DNA of 64,000 nt from positions 310,001 through 374,000 of the forward strand of contig CAJQUN010000224.1 in NCBI GenBank assembly GCA_907163345.1, in the 5' to 3' direction. The stretch is from Haberlea rhodopensis (taxonomy: Eukaryota > Streptophyta > Magnoliopsida > Lamiales > Gesneriaceae). The translations under genes and the position numbers were made by a program. Shown in pieces: positions 10,420 through 22,457 of this stretch. Positions within the stretch are counted from its first letter, which is position 1, and the number at the start of each line of letters is the position of its first letter. The notes beneath the pieces were generated by a model. That model ran no database searches, was not told the origin of the DNA, and was given only the letters and a program-made list of their open reading frames with translations.

Positions 10420-12108
10420 TGATAGGGTTGAATATTACACGTTTTTAGGCTATGATATGTACATGTTTTCGTGTTGATTCTTGGAATATCTTACGATTTA
10501 TGGTATATATTTCTCTATTTCAGGAATCGATGTTGAAATGTAGGGAAAGGTGAGAAATCAAGCTAAAATGATGAAAAAATGAATAAAGTTGAAGAAAAGA
10601 GGAAAAAAACCAAAATCCAAGACACATGTTGCGTCTTTCTCCTCAAATTACTATATGTTCGAGCCACGTTTTGGAAATGTGGTCCATATAAAAGTTGTAT
10701 AACTTTCTCTTATCTTCGCGTGGACAACTGATTCATCAAATTTGGAGTTTGTATGATAAAGTTACGGCCAAAATACGAAACTCACCAGAAGCTGAAAAAG
10801 GCGAAGAAACTTACTGTGAAGGGCGATCGATCGAGAAAGGCTGAAAAATCCACGAAATTCTTACTGGAAGGATGGATCGATTGGCCATTTTTTTGGATCG
10901 ATCGGGACGAGCAGTTTTCAGAAAAAAAAAAAAAAAAAAAAACTTCCTTGTAGAGTTTGTATGCAAAAGGGAAGTCCTTGATTCTCTTCCCCTATATATA
11001 TACACGAGAATTTCAACCAAAATCAGATTTTTAACCCTAGGTAAAGCCTCCATCTCACAGCCCCTTTCCTTCAATTCCAACTCACCTTCTCCATCATACC
11101 ACACGCCCCATATCACTCCCACAGCCAATCACAATTAGCCTCCACCAATCATACACGCCTCATCCAACTCCTTCACTCCATCTCACGGCCAGAACCTTGC
11201 ACACCATCTATCATCTTCAACCTTTTAACCCTATGATTTTGGAACATATCCAACAAGGCGATTAAAGCAACGATCGAGAAGGAAGCAAGAGAAGGAGCGA
11301 AGATCTATAACCGGAGTCGACGCTGGGAGTTTTTCTTTGTCTTTAAATTCTTAGTTTTGTTTTGTTTTGATTTATTATGAGGAACTAAAATTATTTATCG
11401 AGGCTAGGCGAACCTTTGTTATGAACCTTCGATTTGATGATTTAATGATTGAATTCTTATAATTCTTTGCGTATGTTTTATGTTCTTCATGCTTTTGGAG
11501 GTTTGATCACCTTTGAATGATGTTAGTATCGTAATTGAGATCGAGAGATGATTTTATGATACTGAATTAATAACTCATACCATGGATTTAAGACTGAGAT
11601 CGAGAGATGACGTCAAATATATGCGTGATAGCCATAGATATCTAGTAATTGAAAGCTAGGAGTTTTCATGGATCTTATGCAACATTGAATTGTTAAATAA
11701 GCGAACGAGAGTTACTTGTTGCAATTCGGTGTTAGGTTTAATATAGCTCGAGAGAGTGTATTAGATAAATTGGGAGAACTCGTCACCTTAGAAATATTTG
11801 AATATTCAATCGAGAATTGTAGGGAATTGCATTGGTGAACCAAAGTCTCGATAATCTTCTCTAGTGGATTTTTCTCGTTTACTTTTATTGACTTGGTTGG
11901 ATTAGTAGTTTATATTAATTAATTAGTTGGTAATTAGCAATTAATTATCGTAGGTTAAATATATTAAAAACATCTTATTTGGTACTTGCTTGTTAGTCCC
12001 TGTGGGTTCGACAATCCGTATCTTCCTATCTATACTAAAACTTGACACCGTGCACTTGCGGTCTAAAATCGCTAGATTGGAATTAATTGTTTAAAATAAA
12101 AGCGATCA
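10420..12108 (+). mobile_element. Solo LTR-B, unrelated LTR family (possibly Tat/Athila-type)
   Basis: A 1689 bp segment starts TGATAGGGTTG and ends AAGCGATCA, with a perfect 5 bp duplication GTCTC on both sides (10415-10419 and 12109-12113), inside GP1 RT. It has no coding domain. The tract TAGTCCCTGTGGGTTCGACA near 11996 and CTTGACACCGTGCACTTGCG near 12041 resemble the ends of Tat/Athila-type gypsy LTRs; that lineage call is from memory of the type and is tentative. The strand is taken from those tracts lying near its right end. It carries a 20-base A run at 10922 and three ATCGAT motifs. Small frames here are not supported as genes. Confidence 0.85.
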
Positions 12109-13445
12109 GTCTCACGTGCTCTTCTTCGCTCCGGGAGTAGATGAGTATATCATCGATAAACACAATGACGAACTGATCCAGATAGGGTTGGAACACCCGA
12201 TTCATCAAACTCATAAAGACAGACGGGGCGTTCGTCACACCGAACGGCATCACTAAGAACTCGTAGTGCCCATACCGAGTCCGAAATGCTGTCTTTTGTA
12301 CATCCTCCTCCCTGACCCGTATCTGGTGGTACCCGGATCTCAAATCAATCTTGCTATACAGCTTCGTGCCTTGCAACTGATCAATAAATCATCAATCCTC
12401 GGGAGAGGATACTTGTTCTTTACCGTGGCCTTATTCAATTGCCTATAGTCGATGCACAAACGCATCGAACCATCCTTCTTCTTCACAAACAGAACCGGTG
12501 CGCCCCAAGGTGATACGCTAGGGCGTATATATCCTTTATCAAGGAGCTCCTGCAACTGCTCCTTCAGTTCTCTCAACTCTGCCGGTGCCATACGGTAAGG
12601 AGCACGAGAAATAGCGGATGTCCCCGGTAATAACTCAATCCCAAACTCGACTTCCCTTACCGGTGGGAATCCGGGAATCTCCTCCGGGAATACATCAGCA
12701 AACTCCGCTACTACTGGTACATCCTCAATCTTCAACTCTTTACCCTTTCCCGACGTGTCCACGGCATAGATGAGGTAGCCCGTGTGCCCACGTTCGACAT
12801 TTTGATTGCAGAAATCAACGGAATCTTCGCACGAGACCCGTTACCATAGAAAATCCACTGAACTCCCAAATGAGATCTGAACCGAACTGTCCTCTGCCGA
12901 CAATCTACCACTGCCTGATATCTGTTCAGAATATCAATACCCACAATGCAGTCGAAGTCTGACATCCCCAATACAATCAAATCAGCCTTTATCTCATTGC
13001 CCTCAAAATAAATGAGGCAGTCCATCAGAAACTGATCAGCAACAACTTTCTTTCCAGTGGGTGTCGAGACCAATAGAGACGTGGGTAATGGAGACGTGCA
13101 CATATGATGTCTTGCCACAAAGTCCGCAGACACAAAGGAGTGCGAAGCACCTATGTCTATCAAAATAAAGGCGGAATATGTAAATAGAAGGCACGTACCA
13201 GCTATCACCTCCTCTGGAGCTGCATCGGCCTGCTCCCTGGTCAATGCATAGACATGTCCCTGAGGTGGCCCCATAGCCTGTCCTCCCATATGTCGAGGCA
13301 CCATCGGTGGCCTCTGCTGAACTGTACCACTAGAAAACCTCCATCGACCTTCCCTGAGATCCATCTGTCCTTCCCGATTTGGACTACGCCGAGCAATGTG
13401 GCCCAACCTGCCGCATATGTAGCACGCAGAACAGTCACGCATCAA
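12109..13445 (-). pseudogene. GP1 protease and reverse transcriptase
   Basis: Minus-strand frames give the aspartic protease (DIGASHSFVS, with the second motif residue changed from T to I) and RT motifs LCIDYRQLNKATVKNKYPLP, SKIDLRSGYHQIRV and VFIDDILIYS. A frameshift between protease and RT near 12750 and another near 12370 split the domain. RT stops at EEHVR where solo LTR-B begins, and resumes beyond it at 10419. Confidence 0.92.
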
Positions 13446-14334
13446 ATGCGGCCCTCCGCAAAAGTGACACTTAAGATCTCCAACTCGACTAGCTTGAGTC
13501 GGTCCCCCATGTGTAGATACACCACCCCTTCGGTCCCCTTGCTTCCGGACGCCTTCCGTTAAACCGGGAGGAAGAAGAAGTCCCTCTTGACTTGAAAGAT
13601 CCTCCCCTGGGCCTCAGATTTTCAGGTGTAGATCTTTGTGATGGAACTGGTGAGGGTATGGCCTCAGGATAAGCGCTCACCCCTATCTCTGCTAGTTCCG
13701 CTCTAACAAGTGCATCATCAAAAGATGTCGGGTTGTTAGAAATAACCCGATCAAATAATTCCGGTCGTAGCCCCTTCAGAAAGTGCCTCATCTTGGCATG
13801 CTCATTTGTAGCAATGTGTGGCACATACCTCAATAGTGATGAGTAGTGCATGGCATAGTCCGAAACTGTCAGGCTCCCTTGCTTCAGATTTGTAAATTCG
13901 TCCTCCTTAGTTTGCCTAGCCGCAGCAGAGAAGTATCGGTTTAGAAACCGAGTTCTGAATAAAGTCCAGTCGATTACCATGCCTTGGGCCCTCAATTCCA
14001 TCACAGTCGTCTTCCACCACATAGAAGACTTCTTTGCCAGTTGGAATTCTGCCAGTCTTAATCAAGCTGTCCTAGCACACGGCGCAGACACAAATATCTG
14101 TTCCAATCTTGCTAGCCACTCTTCGGCCTCTTCCCCTGTTTCCGTTCCCTCAAACATAGGCGGGTGGAAGGTCAAAAACTGAGTCAGACTAAGCTCCCCT
14201 GGTAGTAGCAACTGAGCAACCGGTTCCATGCCCACAGCAGGTGGAGGTAAAGGATTTGCCTGACTAATGCTAGCATTCACGCTCCCAACATCACCCACCT
14301 CTTCATTGAGGTTCCCCGCATTCATAACCGCCAT
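13446..14334 (-). pseudogene. GP1 gag
   Basis: The frame matches the GP2 gag: it starts at the ATG giving MAVMNAGNLN, and contains the EEAEEWLARLEQIF block and a LLRYVPHIA block. A stop near 14062 (after CARTA) and a frameshift near 13490 break it. A zinc-knuckle remnant (CYICGRLGHIARR) lies at its 3' end near 13420. The upstream TTG is not taken as the start because the ATG is better placed and is conserved in GP2. Confidence 0.88.
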
Positions 14335-14529
14335 GCTGTAATACAAAGGTTAACAACAACTACAAACAATATATATGTTATGCCGTTAGATAACATGAAT
14401 GATAATAAGCATGTTAGTATAACAATTTATACACCAACATATACCACATGCATAAACATGCCCAAATGTAAACACCTAGCCAACCATGCTAAGGCTACCC
14501 TTCACTCATTCCCGGGTTCTCTAACAACT

Positions 14530-14541
14530 GCTCTGATACCA
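14530..14541 (-). other. GP1 primer binding site (tRNA-Met)
   Basis: GCTCTGATACCA on the plus strand is the reverse complement of TGGTATCAGAGC, four bases inside the 5' LTR of GP1. Confidence 0.9.
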
Positions 14542-15064
14542 CTAATGTAAGGACCCTAGTTCCTTAAATGCGGATTAAAGGCGTAAATAAAATTTTCATG
14601 CATAAACGGAGTATAAAAGTTGTGTTGGTGCCTTGAGCTATTAGATTACAGTGCCAAAATGAAGTTCCAAAAGTGATTAATTACATTCCCAATCAATGAA
14701 TGTTAATCCTATAGCTTTACACTACTCCTAGAGTAGATACTATACAAAAGAATGTGTCTGCTACCAAGAGCACTCCTCACTAGCTCACCGCACCAACTCG
14801 CCTTAGCCCGTCCGCCCAAAAGTACCTACAGGAACAACCCCAAACCATGAGCATGTACATAAATCATATTCACAATAATATGATAGCAATTCAAATGCAT
14901 AAATCGTAAATGCGATTCACTTCCTGTATATAATACATTTAAAAGCTCCCTTTGGTTGTCCCTGTACCACAATCATAATCAATGGATTATAATACCAATA
15001 ATTTATGTCATGACATGCACTCATTCCATGTATACCAATGGCCAGTTTCAGTCTCATTATATCA

Positions 15065-15290
15065 GTGGCATAATACCCTCGCGTTTACATGACAGCGGCA
15101 TTACTACCCCGCGCTTCGACATATTAGAGGCATAATATCCCTCGCATCAACATGACAGCGGCATTATCCTTCGCTTCGACATGTTTGCGGCAAATATTCT
15201 TCATCGCTATAATATGACAGCGGCAAGTATTCTATCATCGCTTCGACATGAAGGCGGCAAGTATTCTTCATCACTGTAATATAATCTCGA
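15065..15290 (-). repeat. GCGGCAT minisatellite in the GP1 right LTR
   Basis: Same array as at 7110-7330, with scattered substitutions between the two copies. Confidence 0.82.
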
Positions 15291-15597
15291 CTCACAATCA
15301 CATGCAACCACAATGCATATCCCACCATGTATGCAACCATAATGCATAATTAAGACCATGTATGCAACCATAATGCATAACCAATTCAAAGCGTAATAAA
15401 TACGGTTTACCGTCCGATGCTCGTACGTCTCACTACGTACCTTAGTTCCAAAAGTGGAGATATCGTGGACTTTATCTCCTAAGCTATGTGGCCACCTGAG
15501 ATGGTTCTACACATTCACACAAATCAATATTAGGAGCCAATAATAGTGCAATATCAAAAATTCCACAAAAATATCCAAAATACCATATTTTGCCTTT

Positions 15598-15810
15598 CGC
15601 AATCGATCGCCTGTTACGGGCGATCGATCGCGAGACCCTACTGTCCAATCCTGAAATTTTCTCGCTTTGGCGATCGATCGCCACAATTGGCGTGATCGAT
15701 CGCTAGCCTCGCCGATCGATCGCCCAAGAGTGGCGATCGATCGCCAAACACCCCAAACGAGCACTGCCCGCGCGCGATCGATCGCCTGGAATGGGCGATC
15801 GATCACCAGA
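15598..15810 (-). repeat. Eight CGATCGATCG palindromes in the GP1 LTR
   Basis: Eight units lie in about 210 bases. Spacer sequences can be aligned with those of LTR-A, so the cluster is inherited rather than assembled independently in these two. Confidence 0.9.
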
Positions 15811-16551
15811 GTCTGTAACCCAAAAATTCACCATTTTTGCACACCAATTCCATCCCAAACCATACCAACACTCCTATCACCAACCCAACAACATAAAAAC
15901 ACAATAAACCAACATAATACACCTTAACCAACACAAAAATCCAACATCCAACCAAAAATTATACCAACCCAAAATAACCCATTTCAAAACCTTATCAAAC
16001 TCAATCCAAACACAACAAAAACAACAAGGAGGTATCCATACCTCTTGGGGACTCCAAATCTCCCAACAAACTCCACAAATCAAGTTTTTGGAAGGATTTC
16101 TCTTCACCTCTTTGCCCAATTTCGAAAATGGAAGAGAAGGAGGGTTTGGGTGGAAGATTTGGGGGAAATAGAAAGAGTGATGGGTAAAGAGGGGTTGGGG
16201 GTATAAGTGGGTTATAAAAATTAACTTGCACTCCCATAAATACCATGGTGTATAAAACACCCCAACATGATATTTCAAAAGCATTATACCAAAATGCATC
16301 AAAATCCCAATTAAGCACATGATTCACCAAAAATTCATTAGCCCATATATTTTTAACCCATCATAATACCCAATTTCCCAACATGCATAACATGCACCCC
16401 GAAATGCACCACCGGGTCACGCATACCATGTGACTAAGCATTTTACCAAGATAATTAATTCCAACACATATATTAATTATCACCATAAAAATCACATAAA
16501 CATAATTAATGCCCAAATTGCATATAATTATTTCGGGGATATCACATGAAA

Positions 16552-18717
16552 CCTTTGAAAACTTCAAGGATTTTCAAGAATGAAGTACAAAACCATCTTG
16601 GCAAAAGTATCAAAACCCTCCGATCAGATCGAGGAGGCGAATTTCTAAGCCAAGAGTTTCATGACTATCTAAAGGAGTGTGGGATAATCCCACAACTCAC
16701 ACCTCCGTATACTCCACAATGGAATGGTGTATCCGAAAGGAGGAATCAAACTTTGTTGGACATGGTTCGATCAATGATGAGTCATGCAGATCTTCTGACT
16801 TCCTTTTGGGGACATGCTTTAGAAACAACAATATTTATACTGAACTGTGTTCCATCTAAATAGTAGAAAAGACACCATATGAGATATGGATAAAGAAGCG
16901 TCCTAGTATGTCTTTTATGAAGATTTGGGGTTGTGAGGCTTACGTGAGACGTCACATCTCCAACAAACTTGGACCCAAATCCGATAAGTGTTTATTTGTG
17001 GGGTATCCTAAGGAAACGAAAGGATACTATTTCTATTATCCCACCGAGAACAAAGTATTTGTTGCTCGGACTGGTGTCTTTCTTGAAAGAGAATTTATTT
17101 CGAGAAGAACTAGTGGGACACAAATAGAACTTAGAGAAGTTAAACCACAAGAAAACATTGAACGTGATATTGAGATGGAAACAGAGCAGACACCACAAGC
17201 TGTTGTGGATGAAATGCCTGCTCAAGAGACACAAGCCCAGCGTAGGTCTTTAAGAGAACACCGTGAGCCACAGAGATATGGTTTTCTTGTGACTCAACAA
17301 GGTGACTTACTACTTATTGATGAGGATGAGCCGTCATCTTATCAAGAAGCTATAATGGGCACTGATTCTGAGAAATGGCAAGAAGCCATGAAATCTGAGA
17401 TGGAATCCATGTATGCAAACCAAGTATGGACTTTGGTTGACCCGCCTGAAGGGGTTAGATCCATAGGGTACAAATGGATTTTCAAGAAGAAGACCGACAT
17501 GGATGGTAATGTACAAACCTTTAAAGGTCGACTGGTTGCTAAAGGTTTCAAACAAATTCATGGTATTGACTATGATGAAACTTTTTCACCAGTTGCCATG
17601 GTTAAATCCATTAGGATCTTGCTTGCAATAACTGCATTTCATGATTATGAAATCTGGCAGATGGATGTCAAAACAGCTTTCCTTAATGGAAATTTACTTG
17701 AGGATGTGTAAATGACACAACCTGAGGGTTTTGTCGATCCAAAGGATGCTGGAAAGATATGCAAGCTACAACGATCCATTTATGGATTGAAGCAAGCTTC
17801 TCGGAGTTGGAATCTTTGTTTTGATGATGCAGTCAAAGAGTTTGGTTTCATCAAAAACGTAGATGAACCTTGTGTCTACAAGAAGGTCAGTGGGAACATA
17901 ATTATCTCCTAATATTGTATGTAGATGACATACTTCTAATTGTGAATGATATCCCTGCCTTAAAATCTGTAAAGATTTGGCTAGGGAATTGCTTTTCTAT
18001 GAAAGATTTAGGTGAAGCCACCGATGTATTAGGTATCAAGATCTATAGAGATAGATCAAGAAGATTGCTTGGCCTAAGTCAAAGTACATACATAGACAAA
18101 GTGCTAAAACGGTTTAGCATGCAAGAATCAAAGAAAGGATTTGTGCCTATGACACATGGGATACATCTCTCGAAGGATCAGTGTCCTTCAACACCAGATG
18201 AGAGACAACGCATGAGTAAGATTTCATATGCGTCAGCTATTGGATCTATCATGTATGCCATGATATGTACTCGTCCCGATGTCTCGTATGCTTTGAGCAT
18301 GACGAGCAGATATCAGGTTGATCCAGGTGAATGTCACTGGATTGCAGTCAAGAATATCCTGAAGTACTTGAGAAGAACTAAGGATCATTCTTGATTTATG
18401 GAGGTGAGGAATGTTTGGATCAAGAAGTTCATTTCTGAACTTGGGGTGATGCCTAGCATACTAGATCCGATTGAACTCTATTATGACAACAATGGAGCCA
18501 TCGCATTGGCTAAGGAACCTAGATCTCACCAAGATCCAAGCACATACTTCGGCGCTTTCATTTCATTCGAGAAATCGTTGAAAGAGGAGATGTAAAAATA
18601 TGCAAAGTACCAACTGATGATAATGTATCTGACCCACTGATGAAGCCACTATCACAGCAGAAGCATGATCGTCATACTAGATCTCTAGGCATTAAGTATA
18701 TGTCTGATTGGTCTTAG
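16552..18717 (+). pseudogene. Copia-1 integrase-RT-RNase H, 3' segment
   Basis: The segment resumes integrase after GP1 and keeps RSDRGGEF and SERRNQTLLD (D and E of the triad). It continues through RT (MDVKTAFLNGN, YVDDILLI) and ends in MSDWS with a TAG at 18715. A TAC-to-TAA stop lies at 17709-17711, a small deletion before YVDDILLI shifts the frame near 17900, and about 65-70 codons of RNase H are deleted near 18405, from the GGEE block to the VWIKKF block. The lost part includes the DASF and TTEAEY catalytic regions. Confidence 0.92.
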
Positions 18718-18718
18718 T

Positions 18719-18732
18719 GCAAGTGGGAGATT
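18719..18732 (+). other. Copia-1 polypurine tract
   Basis: GCAAGTGGGAGATT directly precedes the LTR start TGTTGGGATATACCC. Copia-3 has the same tract. Confidence 0.85.
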
Positions 18733-20203
18733 TGTTGGGATATACCCTAAGATAACTCATTATATGATTGTTTATGACATACAATGTATTATGATTTTGT
18801 TAATGGCAATTCATTATTATATATTATTCGAGTATCTGTGTAATATGAATTAATATATAAGTTAATGTCCTTAGAATAATATTATATTGTTCTTAAAGAT
18901 TGTCCATAGTCAAGTATTATCATGAATAAGGATAATGATAATGCATTGAGACTAGTATGTATTGATTGATGAATTGTTCATAGATATGAGATATCAAATC
19001 AACACATGGGTACATGTTAGAGAACGATGTACTGGACAGACCCACCATGAGAATGCTACATGGATAGTTATATGAACGTCATAAGCAATTCTCATAGTGA
19101 TAATAATGTATGTAATCCTTACGACTTGAGATCACCAGAGATCCCAACATAAGGAGTCGTGTATCTTGATATTGTCAAATGTTACCTGTAACAGGGTAAA
19201 CTATAAAGACAATCATTGGATACACCACGAATTATGTAGAGGGATGTTGAGTGATCAAGAAAGGATTTGTCCCTCCTATATAACAGGAGAAGTGTTTGGG
19301 CCCTTGATCAAGTAAGACTAAAATGCATGGCCGTGCTCGAATGAGTCGATATGTGATATCGAGGTTATTCGTTTATTCTAGTTCTACTTGGGGATCAAGA
19401 AATAAAAGATTGAATATACGAGTATGACTATTCCATGACTCGTGTTCAATCTAAACACATTGGACAAAGGGATTAAGTTACATGGTTAATATTATCACAG
19501 TCCGTAGGTTATGTCGAGTCAATGACATTCTTGTAATTTGGGTAGCCTTGATGTGTTGCTAGCTTCCGCTCATTGCTTGTGACATAAAATTAGATTTTAT
19601 GTCGCTGCCAACATTGCAAGATCCTATCGTGTCGCACAAAATATTAAATCGATAAAGGGAGATATAGTTCATTGGATGAATTAATTAATTAAGAAGAGTC
19701 TTAATTATATATATTAGATGTATGGATTTAATTAATATTTTGGTATGGGCCAATGAGGCTTTGAGAAAGCCTTTAATTAAATCTAACATATATTATAATT
19801 TGATAACAAGGTTAATTAAGAATTAATCTATCTTCATCAAACCTAATAGCCTACACAAGAGCTCTCGGCCGTCCCTCTTGAGCGCCATACACGCCGCCGT
19901 GGGTTTGTGGGGCTTTTGCTTGGCCGTCGTTGATCGGTTTTGAACAGTGAGTCTTGTTTTGGTTTAAGAACGAGTCTAGCAACTTGTTCTTGAACACCCT
20001 TTCGTTTTGATCGTGTGGATACCGTAGAGACGAAGGTGTAAATCTTTGTTCGTGACTCGTGGTCTTGCAACGAGAATTCTGCTACAAACACGCTACAAGG
20101 GTACGATTCTTAATCAATCTCGGTATGATTAACTTTGTATAGGTCCAGTGGTAGGAATTAAGTTTTATTTTCTGCTGCGTTAGTGCTTGATTGATTCCTA
20201 ACA
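18733..20203 (+). repeat. Copia-1 3' LTR, 1471 bp
   Basis: It starts TGTTGGGATATACCCTAAG and ends GATTGATTCCTAACA. It is clearly homologous to the Copia-3 LTR at 56538-58041 in inverted orientation. Confidence 0.92.
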
Positions 20204-20863
20204 TAAACTACCATATAACTACACAAAAACCAACTTCAACAAAACACAACCATACACGCCATTTTCTCTCAAAATAAAACTCAAACTCCACACACAAACT
20301 CCACACATACATGATCAACATTCAAGCACACAAGATGCTTACCAATTTTTCTCCAATTCCTAGCAAGAAATAAGGATCACAAGCTTGAAATCTCCTTCCT
20401 CTTTTCCTCTCTTCTTTGATCGAAAAAATGGGGGGTGGGGGGGGGGGGGGGGGGGGAAGTGGGTTGAGTGTTGGACAAAAATGAGTGATGGTGAAGGGGT
20501 ATGGGCATGAATTGGTATAAGATAGTAATGATTTAATTTGTGTGGTGGTAGCATGATAATGGTTTAATTTGTGTCCCAGTATTTAGCATGATGCATTAAA
20601 ATATCCATACTTGATATTTTATAGCATTTACTCATTTAAAATGCATCATAGCAACAAACAACATGCTTTCCAAATTAATGGGAACCAACTAAATTAAACC
20701 ATACCAAGTCATAAATCTCCCAACATGCATCACATGCTCTCTAAAATGTATTACTAGTTGATGTCCACCGCATAACTATACATTTTTCAACCATAATGAG
20801 GATCATAACACCATAAACACAATTAATGGCTGAAAAGCACATAATTATTTCAGGGATATCACA
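20204..20863 (-). repeat. Partial LTR of a GP-type gypsy family
   Basis: Read on the minus strand it begins TGTGATATCCCTGAAATAAT, like the GP1 and GP2 LTRs, and shares blocks such as CATGTTGGGA. Its other end is displaced beyond the window by the Copia-1 insertion at 20203. It interrupts the SIRE-like gag at 20864. It contains a run of 20 G at 20437-20456. Confidence 0.75.
20437..20456 (+). repeat. Poly(G) run of 20
   Basis: Twenty consecutive G, preceded by six more G and one T. Such runs are unstable, and the length may be an assembly estimate. Confidence 0.95.
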
Positions 20864-21365
20864 GTTGATGTGTTCCATGTGCAAACCAACTTGATAAGTT
20901 TCTGGTGTGCACATTTAACTTCGTCATTTTCTTTCTCAAGTAGACTTACTTTTTCCCTTAAGCATTTCAGCTCCCTTGATTGTTCACAATCAAGTTTACT
21001 CTCCTGCTGTTCGATTGGGCTAGTATGTTAAGTTTTATAGTTCTCGAAGGACTCATACAACAGTTGATACTCATTTATCATGTCCTGCAATGCATTTGCG
21101 AGTTCAGTATGTGTAACTTCAGAAAGATTAGTATCAATTACCTCATTGTCATCATTTGCCATGAGACAGTGGACTCCTTCATCTTCACTTTCACTTGACG
21201 AGCTTGAAGATTCTTCTGATTCTGATTCTGAATCAGCCAACTTGCTATTGTTTTCAGCAACAAGAACTTTCTGATCTCTATCTCTTCTGGATGATCTTTT
21301 CTTTTCCTTAGACTTCTTGTAGTCCTTGAATGCTCTCTTTAGAAGCGGTGGTTGAATTAACACTA
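20864..21365 (-). pseudogene. SIRE-like Copia gag fragment
   Basis: The minus-strand frame encodes a basic stretch (RAFKDYKKSKEKKRSSRRD), an acidic serine-rich stretch (ESEESSSSSSESEDE), CLMAND, and a heptad-like region including LLYESFENYKT. After a stop it continues with EKENDEVKCAHQKLIKLVC. The layout of lysine-rich, Ser/Glu-rich, CLMA and coiled coil is typical of the C-terminal gag of SIRE/Maximus-type elements. It joins its LTR directly, with most of the leader and gag missing, and is cut at 20864 by the gypsy LTR. Confidence 0.7.
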
Positions 21366-22457
21366 GACTTAATTTCTCGATCTTCTAAGTATGACATACT
21401 GTTATGTACTGCAGTAGGATCTCAATTGATAGCAAGTCAGTAGACACTAAAAATAGTGCGGAGATGTCTACTGGACTTGTGTGTTTAAGAAACTGAATGG
21501 CAAAGTACAGAAAGTAAGTCCACAGAATATGTTTCTGGAAGTTCGAAGCACGACGCTTACGTCTCCCATTCTTCTTTTGCAGGAAGGTTACACTAGAAGA
21601 CTTTGGTTTACACTTTACAACATACAACCTTCTTAGGCACGCAAACAGATTTGCCTAAACTCATAGCAATACAACAATCACAATTGTTTAGAAAGTGTTT
21701 TTGCAACACTCACACAGAATATAAAACTTTTGATAAAGCTAAGAAGATCGAACTCTCTTCATTATTCTATTCGATGTATTTATAGACGTAAAAGTCTAAC
21801 GACAACTATTCTTCAATTGGAAAGAACCGCGTAAAATCAGCTTTCTGATTTTCTTCCAAATCCTTTTTTGTTTTCTTTCCAATTTTGGTAATCAACGGCT
21901 ATTATAATCTAGCAGGATTGGTAGCGCTGATATGACAGAGCGGCGCTCCGTTCTACCTATGTCAGAGTGAGTCTGTACGTGTTTTGTCTTGCTGCCTTAT
22001 ACATCTGCTAGTTTCTCCTTGACAGTATGTCTGCTGGACAAAAAATCAACTGAGGTCTTTTCCATCATATGCTGGATAGTCATTAGTTACTCAGTTTGCT
22101 GGACTGGAGTCAACTAATGTCTTCTTAAACGTCTGCTGGTATCTCTTACGTATTTGCATATTGGATTGAGATACTCGTGTTCCAGTGGACGTTCATTCTC
22201 TGCATTCGGTAGATGGTAACTCTTAGTCTATAGACCTGGTAGACGATATCTTTCAATCTTAGCACCCGGTAGATGATAACTTCTACTTTCAGTATCCGAC
22301 GGACGATATCTCTTAGTCTTTACACCCGGTAGACGATATCATTCAATCTTTGCACCCGGTAGACCTTGTAGAGTTAATCAACGTTCTTTTCATCAGTAGG
22401 CTTCTTTGATGCAGTAGACTTTTGTTATCACCAAAACTTAGAAATGTTTTCCCAACA
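21366..22457 (-). repeat. SIRE-like LTR, minus strand
   Basis: On the minus strand the sequence begins TGTTGGGAAAACATTTC and continues with TTTTGGTGATAAC, a start typical of SIRE-like LTRs. Repeats of GGTAGACGATATC type occupy about 22200-22375. The exact 3' boundary is uncertain because an internal deletion fuses the LTR to gag near 21366. Confidence 0.65.
22200..22375 (-). repeat. ACCCGGTAGACGATATC repeat in the SIRE-like LTR
   Basis: Five to six degenerate units with a period near 35-45 bases lie within the LTR. Confidence 0.75.

Larger units (their letters stand above)
6599..16546 (-). mobile_element. GP1: Ty3/gypsy chromovirus, rearranged
   Basis: The element lies inside the Copia-1 integrase with TGAAA duplications (6594-6598 and 16547-16551). 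Reading on the minus strand it has a 5' LTR (14546-16546), a tRNA-Met site, gag, protease, RT, RNase H and integrase, and then a 3'-type LTR (6599-8346). The join between integrase and that LTR is abnormal: integrase stops at 8414 and a 67 bp copy of Copia-1 flank (8347-8413) comes before the LTR. The end of integrase, the chromodomain and the polypurine tract are missing. Solo LTR-B sits between RT motifs. Stops and frameshifts throughout make it non-functional. Confidence 0.9.
14546..16546 (-). repeat. GP1 right (5') LTR, 2001 bp
   Basis: The LTR runs from TGTAAGGACCC to GGGGATATCACA and is followed by the duplication TGAAA and then Copia-1 integrase. It contains the minisatellite at 15065-15290 and eight CGATCGATCG palindromes at 15598-15810. 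It is full length, unlike the left copy. Confidence 0.93.
720..20203 (+). mobile_element. Copia-1: heavily nested Ty1/copia LTR retrotransposon
   Basis: The element runs from a 5' LTR remnant (720-1381) through a tRNA-Met primer site, a long leader and a gag-pol in the order gag, protease, integrase, RT, RNase H, to a complete 3' LTR (18733-20203). It is the same family as Copia-3 near the right end, whose intact protein serves as the guide for its broken frames. Three later insertions interrupt it: solo LTR-A at 3281-5268, GP1 at 6599-16546, and a SIRE-like LTR at its left. Removing them gives a nearly continuous element. Many stops, frameshifts and an RNase H deletion show it is dead. The bases after it, TAAAC at 20204-20208, would be its right target duplication; the left copy is outside the window. 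Confidence 0.9.

Noticed and set aside
20437..20456. Poly(G) run as a functional G-quadruplex
   Set aside because: A single uninterrupted G run in an old LTR fragment is more simply slippage or an assembly-length artefact.
21080..21274. Plus-strand frame opposite the SIRE-like gag
   Set aside because: It is the shadow of the acidic serine-rich gag stretch on the other strand.
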